NCBI GenBank assembly: GCA_032718565.1
Contig: JAVGVS010000670.1
Location: forward strand, 45,001 to 109,000
Direction: 5' to 3'
Origin: Distichodus sexfasciatus
Lineage: Eukaryota > Chordata > Actinopteri > Characiformes > Distichodontidae
Length of the DNA: 64,000 nt
Each line of letters begins with the position of its first letter. Positions within the stretch are counted from its first letter, which is position 1. Shown in pieces: positions 54,801 through 64,000 of the stretch. Position numbers and translations under genes: made by a program. Below the pieces are notes generated by a model that was given only the letters and a program-made list of their open reading frames with translations, made no database searches and was not told the origin of the DNA.

Positions 54801-56019
54801 GGGGGTCGGGGTCAGTATTGGTGGGAATAAAGAATTCATTCTGCTGCCCACTGGCTTAGACTGCGTCTGAAATAGTTTCTTCAACACACACATTTAAAAC
54901 ACTCTTGTCTTGACCTTCGCAACAAAGTTCCTTTCTTAACGAGCCCGTTGATGACGTCATGCTCTCAGACTCAGACAAGCATCTGAGTAAGTCTTCAAGA
55001 GCTTTCCACCAAACGTGTGTGTATGTGTGTGTATTTTAAATAAAGAAACTCCTTCAGACACACACACCAGTGCTCCTTGCTGTAACTCAATGTCACACAC
55101 CCACAGACTGCAACGATTTATAGCAACTGCTTATGGTTGCTATAAAACTTATGATCAGTATCATGAACTGCGATTGCCCATGAAATGAAATTTGCACAAA
55201 ATTTTGTTTTTTAATGAGCGTAACGCAGCATAACCTTGCAGAATAATCCTGTAACTGGTGGGTTAGAAAAGGATTATGGAACTGCACTGTAACTGTAGGC
55301 CAGTTGAAAAGTTCAGGATGCAGTCGGCCGTTCCTCATCTACTCAAACACACCCACTTCATGTTTGACTGGCGTTGCCGGGTTGGTATGTGCTCACACAC
55401 TTCCCTGGCATCGTCTTGGCATTCCAGTGTACAGTCCAAGAAAATGCAACGCACCAACATCGTCCAAATGGTCGGAGTCCAATCTCCTTAGATGGAACAC
55501 ATCTAATATAAATAAATCCCACTCATGAGGGCTGGCTTTTCAACCAAGATGATGAGGATGATAAAGACGCTGATGACGAAGAGGACAAGACGAAAGGCCC
55601 TGTGGGCTGATCTGACATTCACTGAGCTGGCACTTGATGGCAGTATGAGAGTCCTGGCAGGAAGTCGATGAGAGTAGCCAGGGAACACATGGTAGCTGTC
55701 ACCGGGAGTCCACTACCTCCTACTTCGAAAGCACTTTAGACAGCTCTGCTTCTCCTGAGGTGGAGGGGTGAGTGTGAGGGGGCGGGAGAGACAGAATAAG
55801 ATAGAGAATGTGCATTTCTGTTTCTGTGTGTGTGTGTGCATGCTTTTTAGCCGACACATGCCATCCCTGCTTGCAGAAATGACTAACCGCACTTGCACCA
55901 AATTTCGACAATTAGCTTGTTAGCCTGTTCCGTTACGGCTGAGTGTGTCATCTGTCAGTTCTGCCAGGCAGTCAATGAAGCATTGTTGTGTTGAACACAG
56001 ATAGATTCTGTAGTCGTCG
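54801..56019. other. Unassigned DNA
   Basis: Minus-strand frame 55503-55688 has a hydrophobic stretch (AFRLVLFVISVFIILIILV) but no other support. Short TG/CA tracts near 55016-55034 and 55826-55839. No gene recognised. Confidence 0.35.
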
Positions 56020-57480
56020 TTCTCTGGCTGCCTGTCTGATCTCTACAGCCGATATCTCCTTTAAAGCTCTGATCTCCAGTGGATGCCATTCTTTTACTGT
56101 CATGGTCTCTTGTAATGATCCTCTGTCTACTTGTCTGATATCCATGAATGATATTTAGAGATCTGACCTCCAATACTCGTCCTTTCTACCAGTTGAACAA
56201 TTGATCTACAATAAGTGTCTTTTGCTTAGTGGTCTCATCTTAAAAGTGACTCTTACTTTTTGTTCTGGTAGTAATTTCGAGGGTCTGATTTCCAAAATGG
56301 GCTCTGACTATATCACTACAAGTGATCCTTTTTGTACTGGTCTGATCTTCATTAGTGATCTTCTTTCTGCTCTAGAATAGTAATTTCCTGTTGCTGACAG
56401 TCTGTTCCCCAAAACAATCCTCTGTCTGAGCTTTAAAAACAAAGCTTTATATGTGAACCTGTGTCTCCTGGTCTGATCTCAAATAGCAACTGATCTCAAG
56501 TAACAAAAGTTTCCCGGTAACTTTACTCTCCAAGATCATCTGATCTCATTCCTTTACCAATCCTTTTCTTATAACCTTGTCTGGAAGAGGAATCATTAAT
56601 ATATTTGTCTGATCTCCAATAACAAACATTCATTTTTGGTCTGATCTCACACAGCATCTCCAATAAGCCAACCAGTAGTCTTTCTCTTTAAGATGGCCTG
56701 ATCACTAATATTAATCTTTTCCTGATTATCTGTATACACGATAAATCATCCATCTAGTGGTCTGATCTTCAATACCAATTTTTAAACTTTTCTGTCTTTG
56801 GGTCTGATCTCAAAGGGGTACTCCAATAAGAGTTTCACAGTATTTTTTCTATCTCAGATGGTCTGATCTCCAATTTCATCTCTTTCCTAATGGCCTAGTC
56901 CATAAGTGCCTACTGTCCGATCTCCAAGATCAATTTTCTATCTTAATGTCTGAGTTTTAAAACAGACCTCTGTCTTTTGGTCTGATTTCAAATAGCAGTT
57001 CCAACAAGAATTGCTTTAAGACAGTCTGATCTCTACATTCCTGTTCTGGTCTACAAAATATATCCTCTGATTTTCAGCATGATCAAAAATACTTCTTGCT
57101 TTGAAGGTCTGAGCTTTAAAAACACACCTCCATCTTTTGTCTGATCTCAAATAGCAGCTCCTGAAAGCATTCCCCAGTTGCTTTTCTCTCCAAGATGGTC
57201 TCCAATAATGATCCTTTTATAATGAGCTCTGCAAGAGGTGTCCTCTGTCTATTGGTATGATCTTCGACAACATTCATTTCACATGGTCTAAACTTTAAGA
57301 AGAACCTCATGTCTCCTGGTCTGATCTCAAATTTTAGCTTCAGCCAGAGTTCTCCAGAAGCTTTCCTCACTTCAGTGGTTTGATTTCCAATAATGATCCT
57401 TTGCAGATAGCCTACAAATGAGCCTCAGTGGGTTTGATTTCCAATAATGATCCTTTACTCTCTGGTCTGATCTGCCATAG
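56020..57480. repeat. Degenerate TCTGATCTCCAATA minisatellite
   Basis: For about 1.45 kb, phrases GTCTGATCTCCAATA, GGTCTGATCTCAAATAGCA and CCAATAATGATCCTTT recur with spacing of roughly 30-70 bp. The most regular copies are near 57190-57460, where CCAATAATGATCCTTT occurs at 57201, 57388 and 57440. Confidence 0.7.
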
Positions 57481-57549
57481 CAGCTCTAGAGCACACCTTG
57501 CCTTATTGCCATGTGTATGTACGTTTGTGTTCAAGTATGTTTTAGCTTT

Positions 57550-57800
57550 ATGTGTCCTTTTTTCCCAACTCAGGGGAGTCTGTTTGCAGCGGCCAACCCT
57601 GATTGGCTTGGCGGCGTGTTACAATCCGACGGAATTGTGCGAATCTTGCATAATTCAAAAGCAATCCGACGCCAGAGTGGATTGCTTCAAAGTGCAGCCC
57701 AGACACCTCTCTCAACATCCATTTCACCTCCTCTCGAAAATAAACAAAGTTTAACACTCCAGATAGTCCCTTGTGTCCTGCGCAAGCGCTGATCAAAACG
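57550..57800. other. Candidate conserved element or terminal-exon-like block
   Basis: A strong acceptor-like TTTTTTCCCAACTCAG ends at 57573, after which the plus frame is open to a TGA at 57790-57792 (72 codons). The minus strand is also open across it. It is CpG-richer than the flanks (GGCTTGGCGGCG, CAATCCGACG twice). No protein family is recognised; a noncoding element is as likely. Confidence 0.25.
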
Positions 57801-58170
57801 GCGATTACAGAGAACATTGTTGCGGTTGGAAAGTCATGAAGCTAGAGGTGTAGAGCTGGGTTTTAAGCAGGTTGGAATGTTAAGTTTATTTTCTGAACAG
57901 GCTGCATTTACAGCTATTGCACTGTCCTTCTGATTAACATACACATATATGTGCACACACTGCCAGAGCTGGGTCAGAACACTACCATGCTGTTTTGTGG
58001 GGGTGTGTAGTCTTACAATTAATTCATAAAATAAACAAATGACTGGTTTTCTTTATCAGTTTAGGTTGTGTTTCATTCTGTTTTCATTCTACCAATTCCT
58101 TATTCTACAGGTTCTACAAGCTAGTCAGTGGCATTAGGTATTGTAAGTGTTATGGCAATAATGGAACAAT
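57801..58170. other. Unassigned DNA
   Basis: No recognised gene or repeat. Confidence 0.35.
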
Positions 58171-58171
58171 G

Positions 58172-58295
58172 CAGTGAAAGATGTACTTTTAATACTTAAG
58201 TATTTTTTTAAACAAGTACTTCAGTACTTTAACTTAAGTAACTTTAACCACACTAGTGGTATCTGTACTTTCACTACTTTGCCCACCTCTCCATT
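58172..58295. mobile_element. Fragment of a fish ACTTAAGTA-type DNA element
   Basis: TACTTTTAATACTTAAGTATTTTT, AGTACTTCAGTACTTTAACTTAAGTAAC and TCTGTACTTTCACTACTTTGCCCACC resemble the end of a very common fish DNA repeat built from ACTTAAGTA and AGTACTT words. One end only. Confidence 0.4.
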
Positions 58296-59030
58296 TTGGT
58301 CTCCCGTTCAGGAAACTAGGCATGAGAATTGGCATGAGAGTGTCTTGTTGGTGAGGAAACAGTTTTATGTTTAGATTTATAAAACAGTACTGGAGCTACT
58401 ATCTGGAGAACTTCTGCTGAAGAGCCTTGATCAGCACCAGTGGTGGTGACGATGGACAAAGGAACTTGTAGAGACTTCAGATCATGGGGCCAACTCCCTA
58501 ACCATTACCCCAAGTAAAATCAGACCTGGAAATGAAAGGTTTTCTGCTAATTGAGTCTTTCTGAGGAGATGGCTTAGGTCACAAACTAGAAAGTGAGATT
58601 TCTTAATGCAAGAAACTACAAGTAGCTGCACTAGATCACAGTTCCGAGACTCATGTTGTACGGATGCAATTAGGAAATTTCATCTCTTCCTGCTGTTAGC
58701 TGTTGAGTCATTTCTCCTCCGGCAAAACTTTCGGGAGTCACAAACTGTCGCATGTCTTCAGCGTCGCACCAGATCGGCAACGGCAAACGAACCCAGGCGC
58801 CTCTTTTCAGTTGAGGCTCAGAGCCACTCTGTCAAGAAATGGATCTTGCCCCAGCAGGAAAAGAATGAAAACAATTTCAAATTTAATTTCATTTATGGAA
58901 TCAAAGAATCATGGAGTTTATTTTGGACACAGTTTTTCCCTCTGATGCATCGATTTTATGCACCTGATCCTCCAGCAGGGGCAAGAGATAAGAGATAGAG
59001 AGACAGAAAGAGAGACAGAGAGAGGAGTAA
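58296..59030. other. Unassigned DNA
   Basis: A 130-codon plus-strand frame (58606-58998) begins with ATG? - its first codon lies at 58606 - and covers a CpG-bearing stretch (CTCCGGCAAAACTTTCGGG, CAGCGTCGCACCAGATCGGC). It has no family resemblance and no splice or promoter support; it may overlap a conserved noncoding element. A SINE family 2 scrap lies at 58482-58512. Confidence 0.3.
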
Positions 59031-60340
59031 GCAATGATTATGAGCCATCAGCGCACTATCACAGCTCCCTCAAGCTATCAGAGAGCAGCCTTGGGAACGC
59101 TGATTTCATGCTGTGAGTGTGTGTGTGCGCGCCATTTTAATGAGTCAAGAGATCCAAATATCAGCCAAATGAAAGTAAAACAAAAAAGTCATTTTTGAAG
59201 ACCATGAAATTGACTCCACATTAAAAACTAATATGCAAACACATTTTGAAAAATACATGAGCCAAAAATGTGATAAAATGTTGTTTTGTAACTATTTTAG
59301 GTTTATGTTGATTAATTTCTTAAAGAAAGTATTTGTAGCAGAAATCTTTAGCTATTATTAGTTTTTTGGCAATTTCGTGACACAGCAGTGTCATGATGTT
59401 TAATATCTATACCTTAAAATCCTAGACATATCCACAAAAATGTTATACAGTATACATATATTTTAAATTGGACATGATAACAAACGGGTTATACTCTGCA
59501 AATTCTCCGCCTAAAACATCCTTGTGTGTTTATGCTTTCTCTCTCACTCACTAGTTTGTTGTGTGTAATCAGCAGCAGGTGTTGCTGATTAAGAGGAGGC
59601 AGAGAAGCTATTAACAGGAAACCCAGTTTTGAGCAATCTGGAGCCTGGCTGAAGCCACACCCCCTCTCGTTAATAACAACAAATAGAAATGGATCAGTTA
59701 AGTGGTGTTTTGAGGTGTGAATTAGCTCTTGCCTGAGAAACGGGAAAGGTAAAAGATAGCGGTAAATGTTATAGCCACAAATTCCTCACCTCACTGGGAA
59801 CGTTGTCTTTCGGAAGTATGCAGACTGTTAGGTAATTCTTCGATCACCTCAGGAATGCTCATAAATTCATAACCAACTCCTTTAATAACCAACATCTTAT
59901 TTACGCCACCATCTCTTGTCTCTCGTACATATTCATAACCATTCATATTTTTACCTTCATCCTGTAATGAGGTGTTACTACAGAGTCAGAAATTTGTGCT
60001 GTGGCCTTCGTGCCTATAAAGAAAGTCCTACAATTTGAAAAATTTTTGCGAGTGAGAATTAAATGTTTCAGATAACGCTGCATTTAATTTGGTTAAATTG
60101 GAGACTGAGTATTATTTTATTTTAGCCTGAGCAGAATTTAAATATCTATTTTTTGCAGGGATGATTACTTTGTGTAGGCATATTTCCACCTTTTCGTCGC
60201 CTGCTCTTTTTCCACTCTTGTTGACGGCTGTGTTGGATGATTTCCAAAATTGTGCTGCAGTGTATTTATTCTGCCTTGTGATTAGTAGTCAAAGGTCACA
60301 TAATTAGTTAGAGGTTCTATTACATTACCTGCTGCCTCTG
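59031..60340. other. Unassigned AT-rich DNA
   Basis: No recognised gene, RNA or repeat. Short TG run near 59117-59129. Confidence 0.4.
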
Positions 60341-60940
60341 GATGACTGGAGGATTGAAGAAATGAAGTGGGTGATGGAGAAGAACAAGAATGGAAAGGAG
60401 AGGAGAAAATCAAAAGGCAAAGTTGGAGGATTGGGAAACAAGAGAATATAGGGTGGGGAGGAGAGAATGGATTATGAGGGAAAGAAGGAAAGGAGAAGAT
60501 TGTAAGACTGAAGATGAAAAGAGGAGGACAGGAGATGAGATTAGGGGATTGAAGCAAATGGAATAATGGAGGATTGAAAAGTAGGAGGAGATGAGGGGAT
60601 TGAAGAGGAGGAGAAGAAGGGATTCTGGTGAGCATTGAGGTTTGAAATCTAATTGCCAGTTCATTGAGCTGAGATGAAGAACAGAGCAAAGAGCGGAAGT
60701 CTTGCAATTTCATGACAAAACCAGTAATGATTTCAACATACATTGCTACAACAATGGCTTTAAAGGAACTTGGTATTAGAATAATACAGTATTCATGAAG
60801 CAGTGAACCAAGTATGCAATTCTTCTCTCTTTCTCTCTCTCTCTCTCTTTCTCTTTCTTTTCCCATACTTATATCCTGTTCTGATTTTGGCAGTGGATAA
60901 GGCACCTGATGTGTTCTGGTCCACCTGTTCAGAAGACATA
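60341..60940. repeat. Purine-rich GGATTGAAGAGGAG tract
   Basis: G/A-rich plus strand with recurring GGAGGATTG, GGGGATTGAAG and GGAGAAGA words to about 60640, then mixed sequence and a (CT)n block at 60829-60850. Minus-strand frames (207 and 84 codons) are composition products. Confidence 0.65.
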
Positions 60941-60944
60941 ATTA

Positions 60945-61150
60945 GCATTGTCTGCCTCTGGCCCTAATTAAATCTCGCAGTGCGGCACGCAAAGTCGTAA
61001 CGAGCGTTGAAGCGAAAGAAGAAAACAAGAGAAAAACGCTCTTTGGTTTGTGACAAAAGCCGATGTCATTCCCAACAGGCGGCTTGGAGGAAGGCGATTG
61101 TTCCCTCGCTTCTGAAAGGGGGCTTTCGCGATAAACGATTGCGACACAAT
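60945..61150. other. Candidate conserved noncoding element
   Basis: A mixed, CpG-rich island between two purine tracts: CATAATTAGCATTG, GCCCTAATTAAATCTCGC, GTGCGGCACGC, GTCGTAACGAGCG, GTTTGTGACAAAAGCC, and GCGATAAACGATTGCG. Two TAATTA sites and inverted CG words are present. One of the strongest candidates by eye; conservation unknown. Confidence 0.32.
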
Positions 61151-61800
61151 AGGAATGGGAGAAAGAAAGGGAGAGAGGAGGGGATATGATGGAGAGAAAG
61201 AGGTGAGGAGAGAGATGGAAGGAGTGGGTGAACGGAAGGGGGAGAAGAAAAGTAGAGTGGGGATAGGAGGGGAAGAAGGGAGGAGTGATGGAAGGGAGTT
61301 TGGGGAGACGGAGGTAAGAAAAGAGAGGAGAGAATGAAAAGGGTGAGGGCATTGGGGAGGAAGAATTGAGGAAAATAAAAAAGAGGAGAGACAACAATAG
61401 AAAAGGAGAAGAGGGGATAGGAGAAGTGCAAAGGAAATGGTGGAGATTCAAGGGTTAAGGAACAGAAGAAGGGATGGGTGAAGATTTGAGGATTGAAAAG
61501 GAAAAGAAGAGAAGAAAAGTAGGAGAGAAGGTTTCAACAATGGAAAAAAGAAGAGGGGATAGGAGAAGTGCGAAGGATAGAAGAAGCATATTTAAAAACT
61601 ATATGTGATGGAATTGGAGGATTGAAGAGGGGATAAGAAATGAAAGAAGCTGGAAATTGGAGGATTGAAGAAGAACAGCGGGAGTAAGACTGAAGCAAAT
61701 AGAGCTGAAGAAAAGGAGGAATATGAGGGGGGGAGAAGGAAATGGGTGGAGAATGCAGAATTGAAGAAGGAAGAGGAGGAAATGGGAGGATTGAAAGACT
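61151..61800. repeat. Purine-rich tract with a duplicated block
   Basis: The plus strand is nearly all G and A. CAACAATAGAAAAGGAG...GAAGAGGGGATAGGAGAAGTGC at 61393-61429 recurs at 61535-61571 as CAACAATGGAAAAAAG...GAAGAGGGGATAGGAGAAGTGC, a direct duplication at a 142-bp spacing. Minus-strand frames (169, 121 and 111 codons) are composition products. Confidence 0.7.
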
Positions 61801-61856
61801 GAACTGTGTTAGTTTGAATAGTTTGTCAGACAGATCTATATGATTGTTCTCTAGCG

Positions 61857-62023
61857 CAGGGCTAGGCAACCTGGAGGTCCATTGTTCTGGAGGTTTTCCA
61901 TCCTACCCGATCAGTCTCTTCTGGTGGTTATCTATCTGAGACCAGGTGTGAATGTTCTGAAATCCAGTATGATGGAAAACCTCCAGGACAACGGAGCTCC
62001 AGGACCAGAGTTAACTAACCCTG
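61857..62023. mobile_element. hAT-type MITE, 167 bp, perfect target duplication
   Basis: CTCTAGCG occurs at 61849-61856 and again at 62024-62031, a perfect 8-bp target duplication. The ends CAGGGCTAGGCAAC and (reverse complement of the right end) CAGGGTTAGTTAAC begin inverted arms of about 55-60 bp that share CTGGAGGTTTTCCATC. The whole element can fold into a hairpin. TA at positions 4-5 of the target fits the Buster-type hAT pattern. No coding sequence. Confidence 0.85.
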
Positions 62024-62039
62024 CTCTAGCGCGTTGGTT

Positions 62040-62837
62040 GTATGGCAGTGGTCCTGCCTGCTGTTTTGTATTCTGACACACACACTTTAAACCAGCAGGC
62101 AAGATAATGACATTTGAATGCAGCTTTAAGCTGAAGTCGAATACAGTTCACACTCTCATACATGCTGGCCTCATATTCATATTTCAGTATCTCGTGCTTA
62201 AACACACACACACACACACACAGTAAAAAGAGGACGATGAGTGTGTGTTGGTTATGACTGAGCGAGGGGTCAGCTGCAAATTGATTGGCCTCAGTGCTGG
62301 AATTGAATTGTCAATTTCAATTGTGGGTTTAAGCTCGTCGGCAATGAGGGAACAGACGCCAGCCGTGTGTGTGTTCGTGTGTGTGTGTGTTCGTGGGTGT
62401 GTGAAGGCTACAGAAATGAGGAGTGACCACTGCAGAATGGACTCACACATATGCATTCCTGAGATGTTGGCAGGTTAGCGGCCGCAATTTATTCCGGATA
62501 AAGGAGCGCTGAAACATTCGAGTCGTGAGCAGACTCATAAAGCTGGGTTATGTCAATGAGAATTGATGACATTCTACAAGTAAACATTTGGTTATCTTTG
62601 TGAGGTCCTTCCTTTGACTCCCATAACAACTAGAAAAAAAGCAAGTCTTTTAAATTTCAAACCTGATATTTTCTAGAGAAGCAGTTTTTCCTAATGAGGA
62701 TTGACCTTTCCCCTAGAAAAATGTCCTCACAAAGCCATGAAAGTCAAAATAATCTCATATTTTCCTATCTTTTAGGAGACAATTAGGTCCTCACATAGCC
62801 TCATGGAAGCAGTCAGATCTTACTCTCTCACACACTC
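62040..62837. other. Unassigned DNA with CA/TG tracts
   Basis: (CA)n at about 62203-62221; TG-rich text at 62365-62402. 62265-62345 has CAAATTGATTGGCC and CAATTTCAATTGTGG, possibly regulatory. No gene. Confidence 0.35.
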
Positions 62838-63272
62838 ACAGCTTCACAACAAGAAGGTCCAGAGTTGGACCCCAAGACAGCTGTGGGGTCTTTCTGTGTG
62901 CATTGCGTGCTCTCCCTTTGTTGGCTTGCGTTCTTTCTGGATGCTCCGGTTTCCTCCCACAGTCCAAAAGCATGCCCCATAGTTTGACCTGTTACTCTTA
63001 ATTACCCCTGTAAGTTTGAATGTGGGCAGCATGGTAGCACAGTGGTTTGCACTGCCACCTCACAGTGAGAAGGTACTGGGTTCAATCCTTGAGTCAGCCA
63101 TAGGGCCCTAGGGGCAGTTGGTGGTGTGATCAGAAGGTTGCAATGAAGTTTGAATGTGCAGAGTATTTGCCCTGCAGTGAGTTGGCGCCCTTCCAGGGTT
63201 GGTTCCTGCCTCGCTGCCACAGTCCCTGGATGGGCCTGGGATTGAGCAGTTCAGACAGTAAATGAATGATTG
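62838..63272 (+). mobile_element. SINE-like dispersed repeat, copy 3, internally duplicated
   Basis: 62838-63018 has the B-box side and body (AACAAGAAGGTCCAGAGTTGG, TTTCTGTGTGCATTGCG, TTTCCTCCCACAGTCC, AAAAGCATGC). At 63025 a new head starts (GGCAGCATGGTAGCACAGTGG, TACTGGGTTCAATCC) and the element then finishes with AGTTTGAATGTGCAG, GAGTTGGCGCCC and GGGATTGAGCAGTTCAG to 63272. Two copies overlap or one was inserted into or duplicated within the other. Confidence 0.6.
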
Positions 63273-63358
63273 TTACTAAAATAGACATTTATTAGTCACT
63301 TCAGTGCAGTGTTTTCAGCTTTTAGGCCTAAATTAAATATAAGTGAGTGATTATTTGG

Positions 63359-63572
63359 CATTGTGAACACACCACAGCACACAGGGCACCACAACGAAAT
63401 GTGACCTCTGCATTTTGTCCATCAATGAAGGAGCAGTGGACAGCTGATGTGCACTGCCCGGGGAGCAGTGCTTGGGAACCGTGCTCATGAGTACCTCACT
63501 GGTACCTTTGCTGTTCCAGGACTTGAACCGGTGACCTTCCAACTCACTAACTATTATGCTACCAACTGCCCC
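63359..63572 (-). mobile_element. SINE (family 2), best full-length copy
   Basis: Reading the minus strand: GTAGCATAATAGTTAGTGAGTTGG (A-box-like), AAGGTCACCGGTTCAAGTCC (strong B box), AGGTACCAGTGAGGTACTCATGAGC, AAGCACTGCTCCCCGGGC, TCCACTGCTCCTTCATTGATGG, ATGCAGAGGTCACATTTCGTTGTGG and CTGTGGTGTGTTCACAATG at the 3' end. About 214 bp. It serves as the reference for the other family 2 pieces. Confidence 0.75.
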
Positions 63573-64000
63573 TTTAGTCATTTGACCTTAGTAGTATTCT
63601 GTTCTGTGACTTGCAACTTTTTTTTCTTGCAAGTCTTTACTTTTGCTTAAGTATGAATATTATGTGGATCTCATAACTAGATATTCCCTTTGTTCTTGTC
63701 CTCCATTCAGAACAGGGCTTTGCTGAACAAATGAGGTCGTTAGTTATGGTGAATAACATCATGTCTATGATCTATGACCAAATCAAGATGGAACACACTA
63801 TAATTTGTCATACTATGGTGGTTGGATTATGATATTCTTGAATTAATCTGAGAAGGATCTGCAAGGTAATGCCTTAAGGGTTGCCATCGCACAATACCTT
63901 GGATCTGACAGTAACACCAATAAAAGCAGATTTAGTTTTATGAAACTTCCTTGGATACCTTAGCAAGTCTCATTTTTCTGCGTATGCTAATAGACTCATT
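63573..64000. other. Unassigned DNA
   Basis: TTTACTTTTGCTTAAGTATG near 63636 may be another scrap of the ACTTAAGTA repeat. Nothing else is recognised up to the window end. Confidence 0.35.

Noticed and set aside
55503..55688. Hydrophobic minus-strand peptide that could be a membrane segment
   Set aside because: Only one hydrophobic stretch, no acceptor or donor consistent with an exon, and no family resemblance.
58606..58998. 130-codon plus-strand frame
   Set aside because: Mixed composition but no recognisable domain, no promoter or splice signals, and a length within chance expectation.
61857..62023. Hairpin as a microRNA gene
   Set aside because: The flanking target duplication and hAT-type ends explain the hairpin as a MITE; no known microRNA seed was recognised.
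1..64000. CRISPR arrays, phage, operons or bacterial defence systems
   Set aside because: Tandem repeats here are contiguous, without unique spacers of constant length, and no prokaryotic gene pattern exists; the sequence is vertebrate-type.

Overview
The window reads as vertebrate, most likely teleost fish, noncoding DNA: intergenic sequence or one very large intron. The evidence is dense dinucleotide and tetranucleotide microsatellites, many degenerate minisatellites, and recognisable fish-type transposon relics: an L2-type LINE, a Tc1-like element, several hAT-type DNA elements and tRNA-derived SINE-like repeats. There are no bacterial-style operons, rRNA genes, CRISPR arrays or phage genes. 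I found no intact host protein-coding gene. The long open frames come from stop-poor repeats such as (GGAT)n, (AGAT)n, (CT)n and polypurine tracts, or are within chance expectation.

Layout. 1-8 kb: a purine-rich repeat, a duplicated 0.3-kb segment (2527-2848 and 3952-4276), a 48-bp minisatellite (about 5.0-5.6 kb) and two copies of a GACCAAGAC-rich element family; the copy at 6.4-8.0 kb carries a hAT-like zinc-finger fragment. 8-19 kb: pyrimidine tracts, hAT-end fragments, a possible noncoding exon at 10.67-10.85 kb, SINE-like copies, a GAGCTGCAGT minisatellite (12.6-13.9 kb) and a possible LTR remnant near 15.5 kb. 19-32 kb: a degenerate telomere-like TTAGG array (19.5-20.4 kb), compound GGAT/AGAT arrays (21-21.7 kb), a 0.9-kb pyrimidine minisatellite (22.4-23.3 kb), a CTCF-like site (23.87 kb), a 29-bp minisatellite (27.7-28.7 kb), clustered SINE pieces (29.8-30.3 kb) and a foldback Tc1 derivative (30.87-31.37 kb). 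32-43 kb: SINE pieces, a 5'-truncated and frameshifted L2 LINE (33.5-34.8 kb), polypurine tracts, and a 1,358-bp nonautonomous hAT element inserted in a TACTA-rich tandem array (40.25-42.55 kb). 43-64 kb: mostly single-copy DNA with more SINE copies, three minisatellites, a purine tract and a 167-bp hAT MITE with a perfect 8-bp target duplication (61.85-62.03 kb).

Between the repeats are blocks of about 150-400 bp of mixed composition, rich in CpG, TAATTA and octamer-like motifs. I list them as candidate conserved noncoding elements. Without an alignment this is inference. If it holds, the window would be part of a regulatory landscape of a developmental gene. No gene system or pathway can be assembled from this window; its biology is transposon history and tandem-repeat growth around possible regulatory islands.
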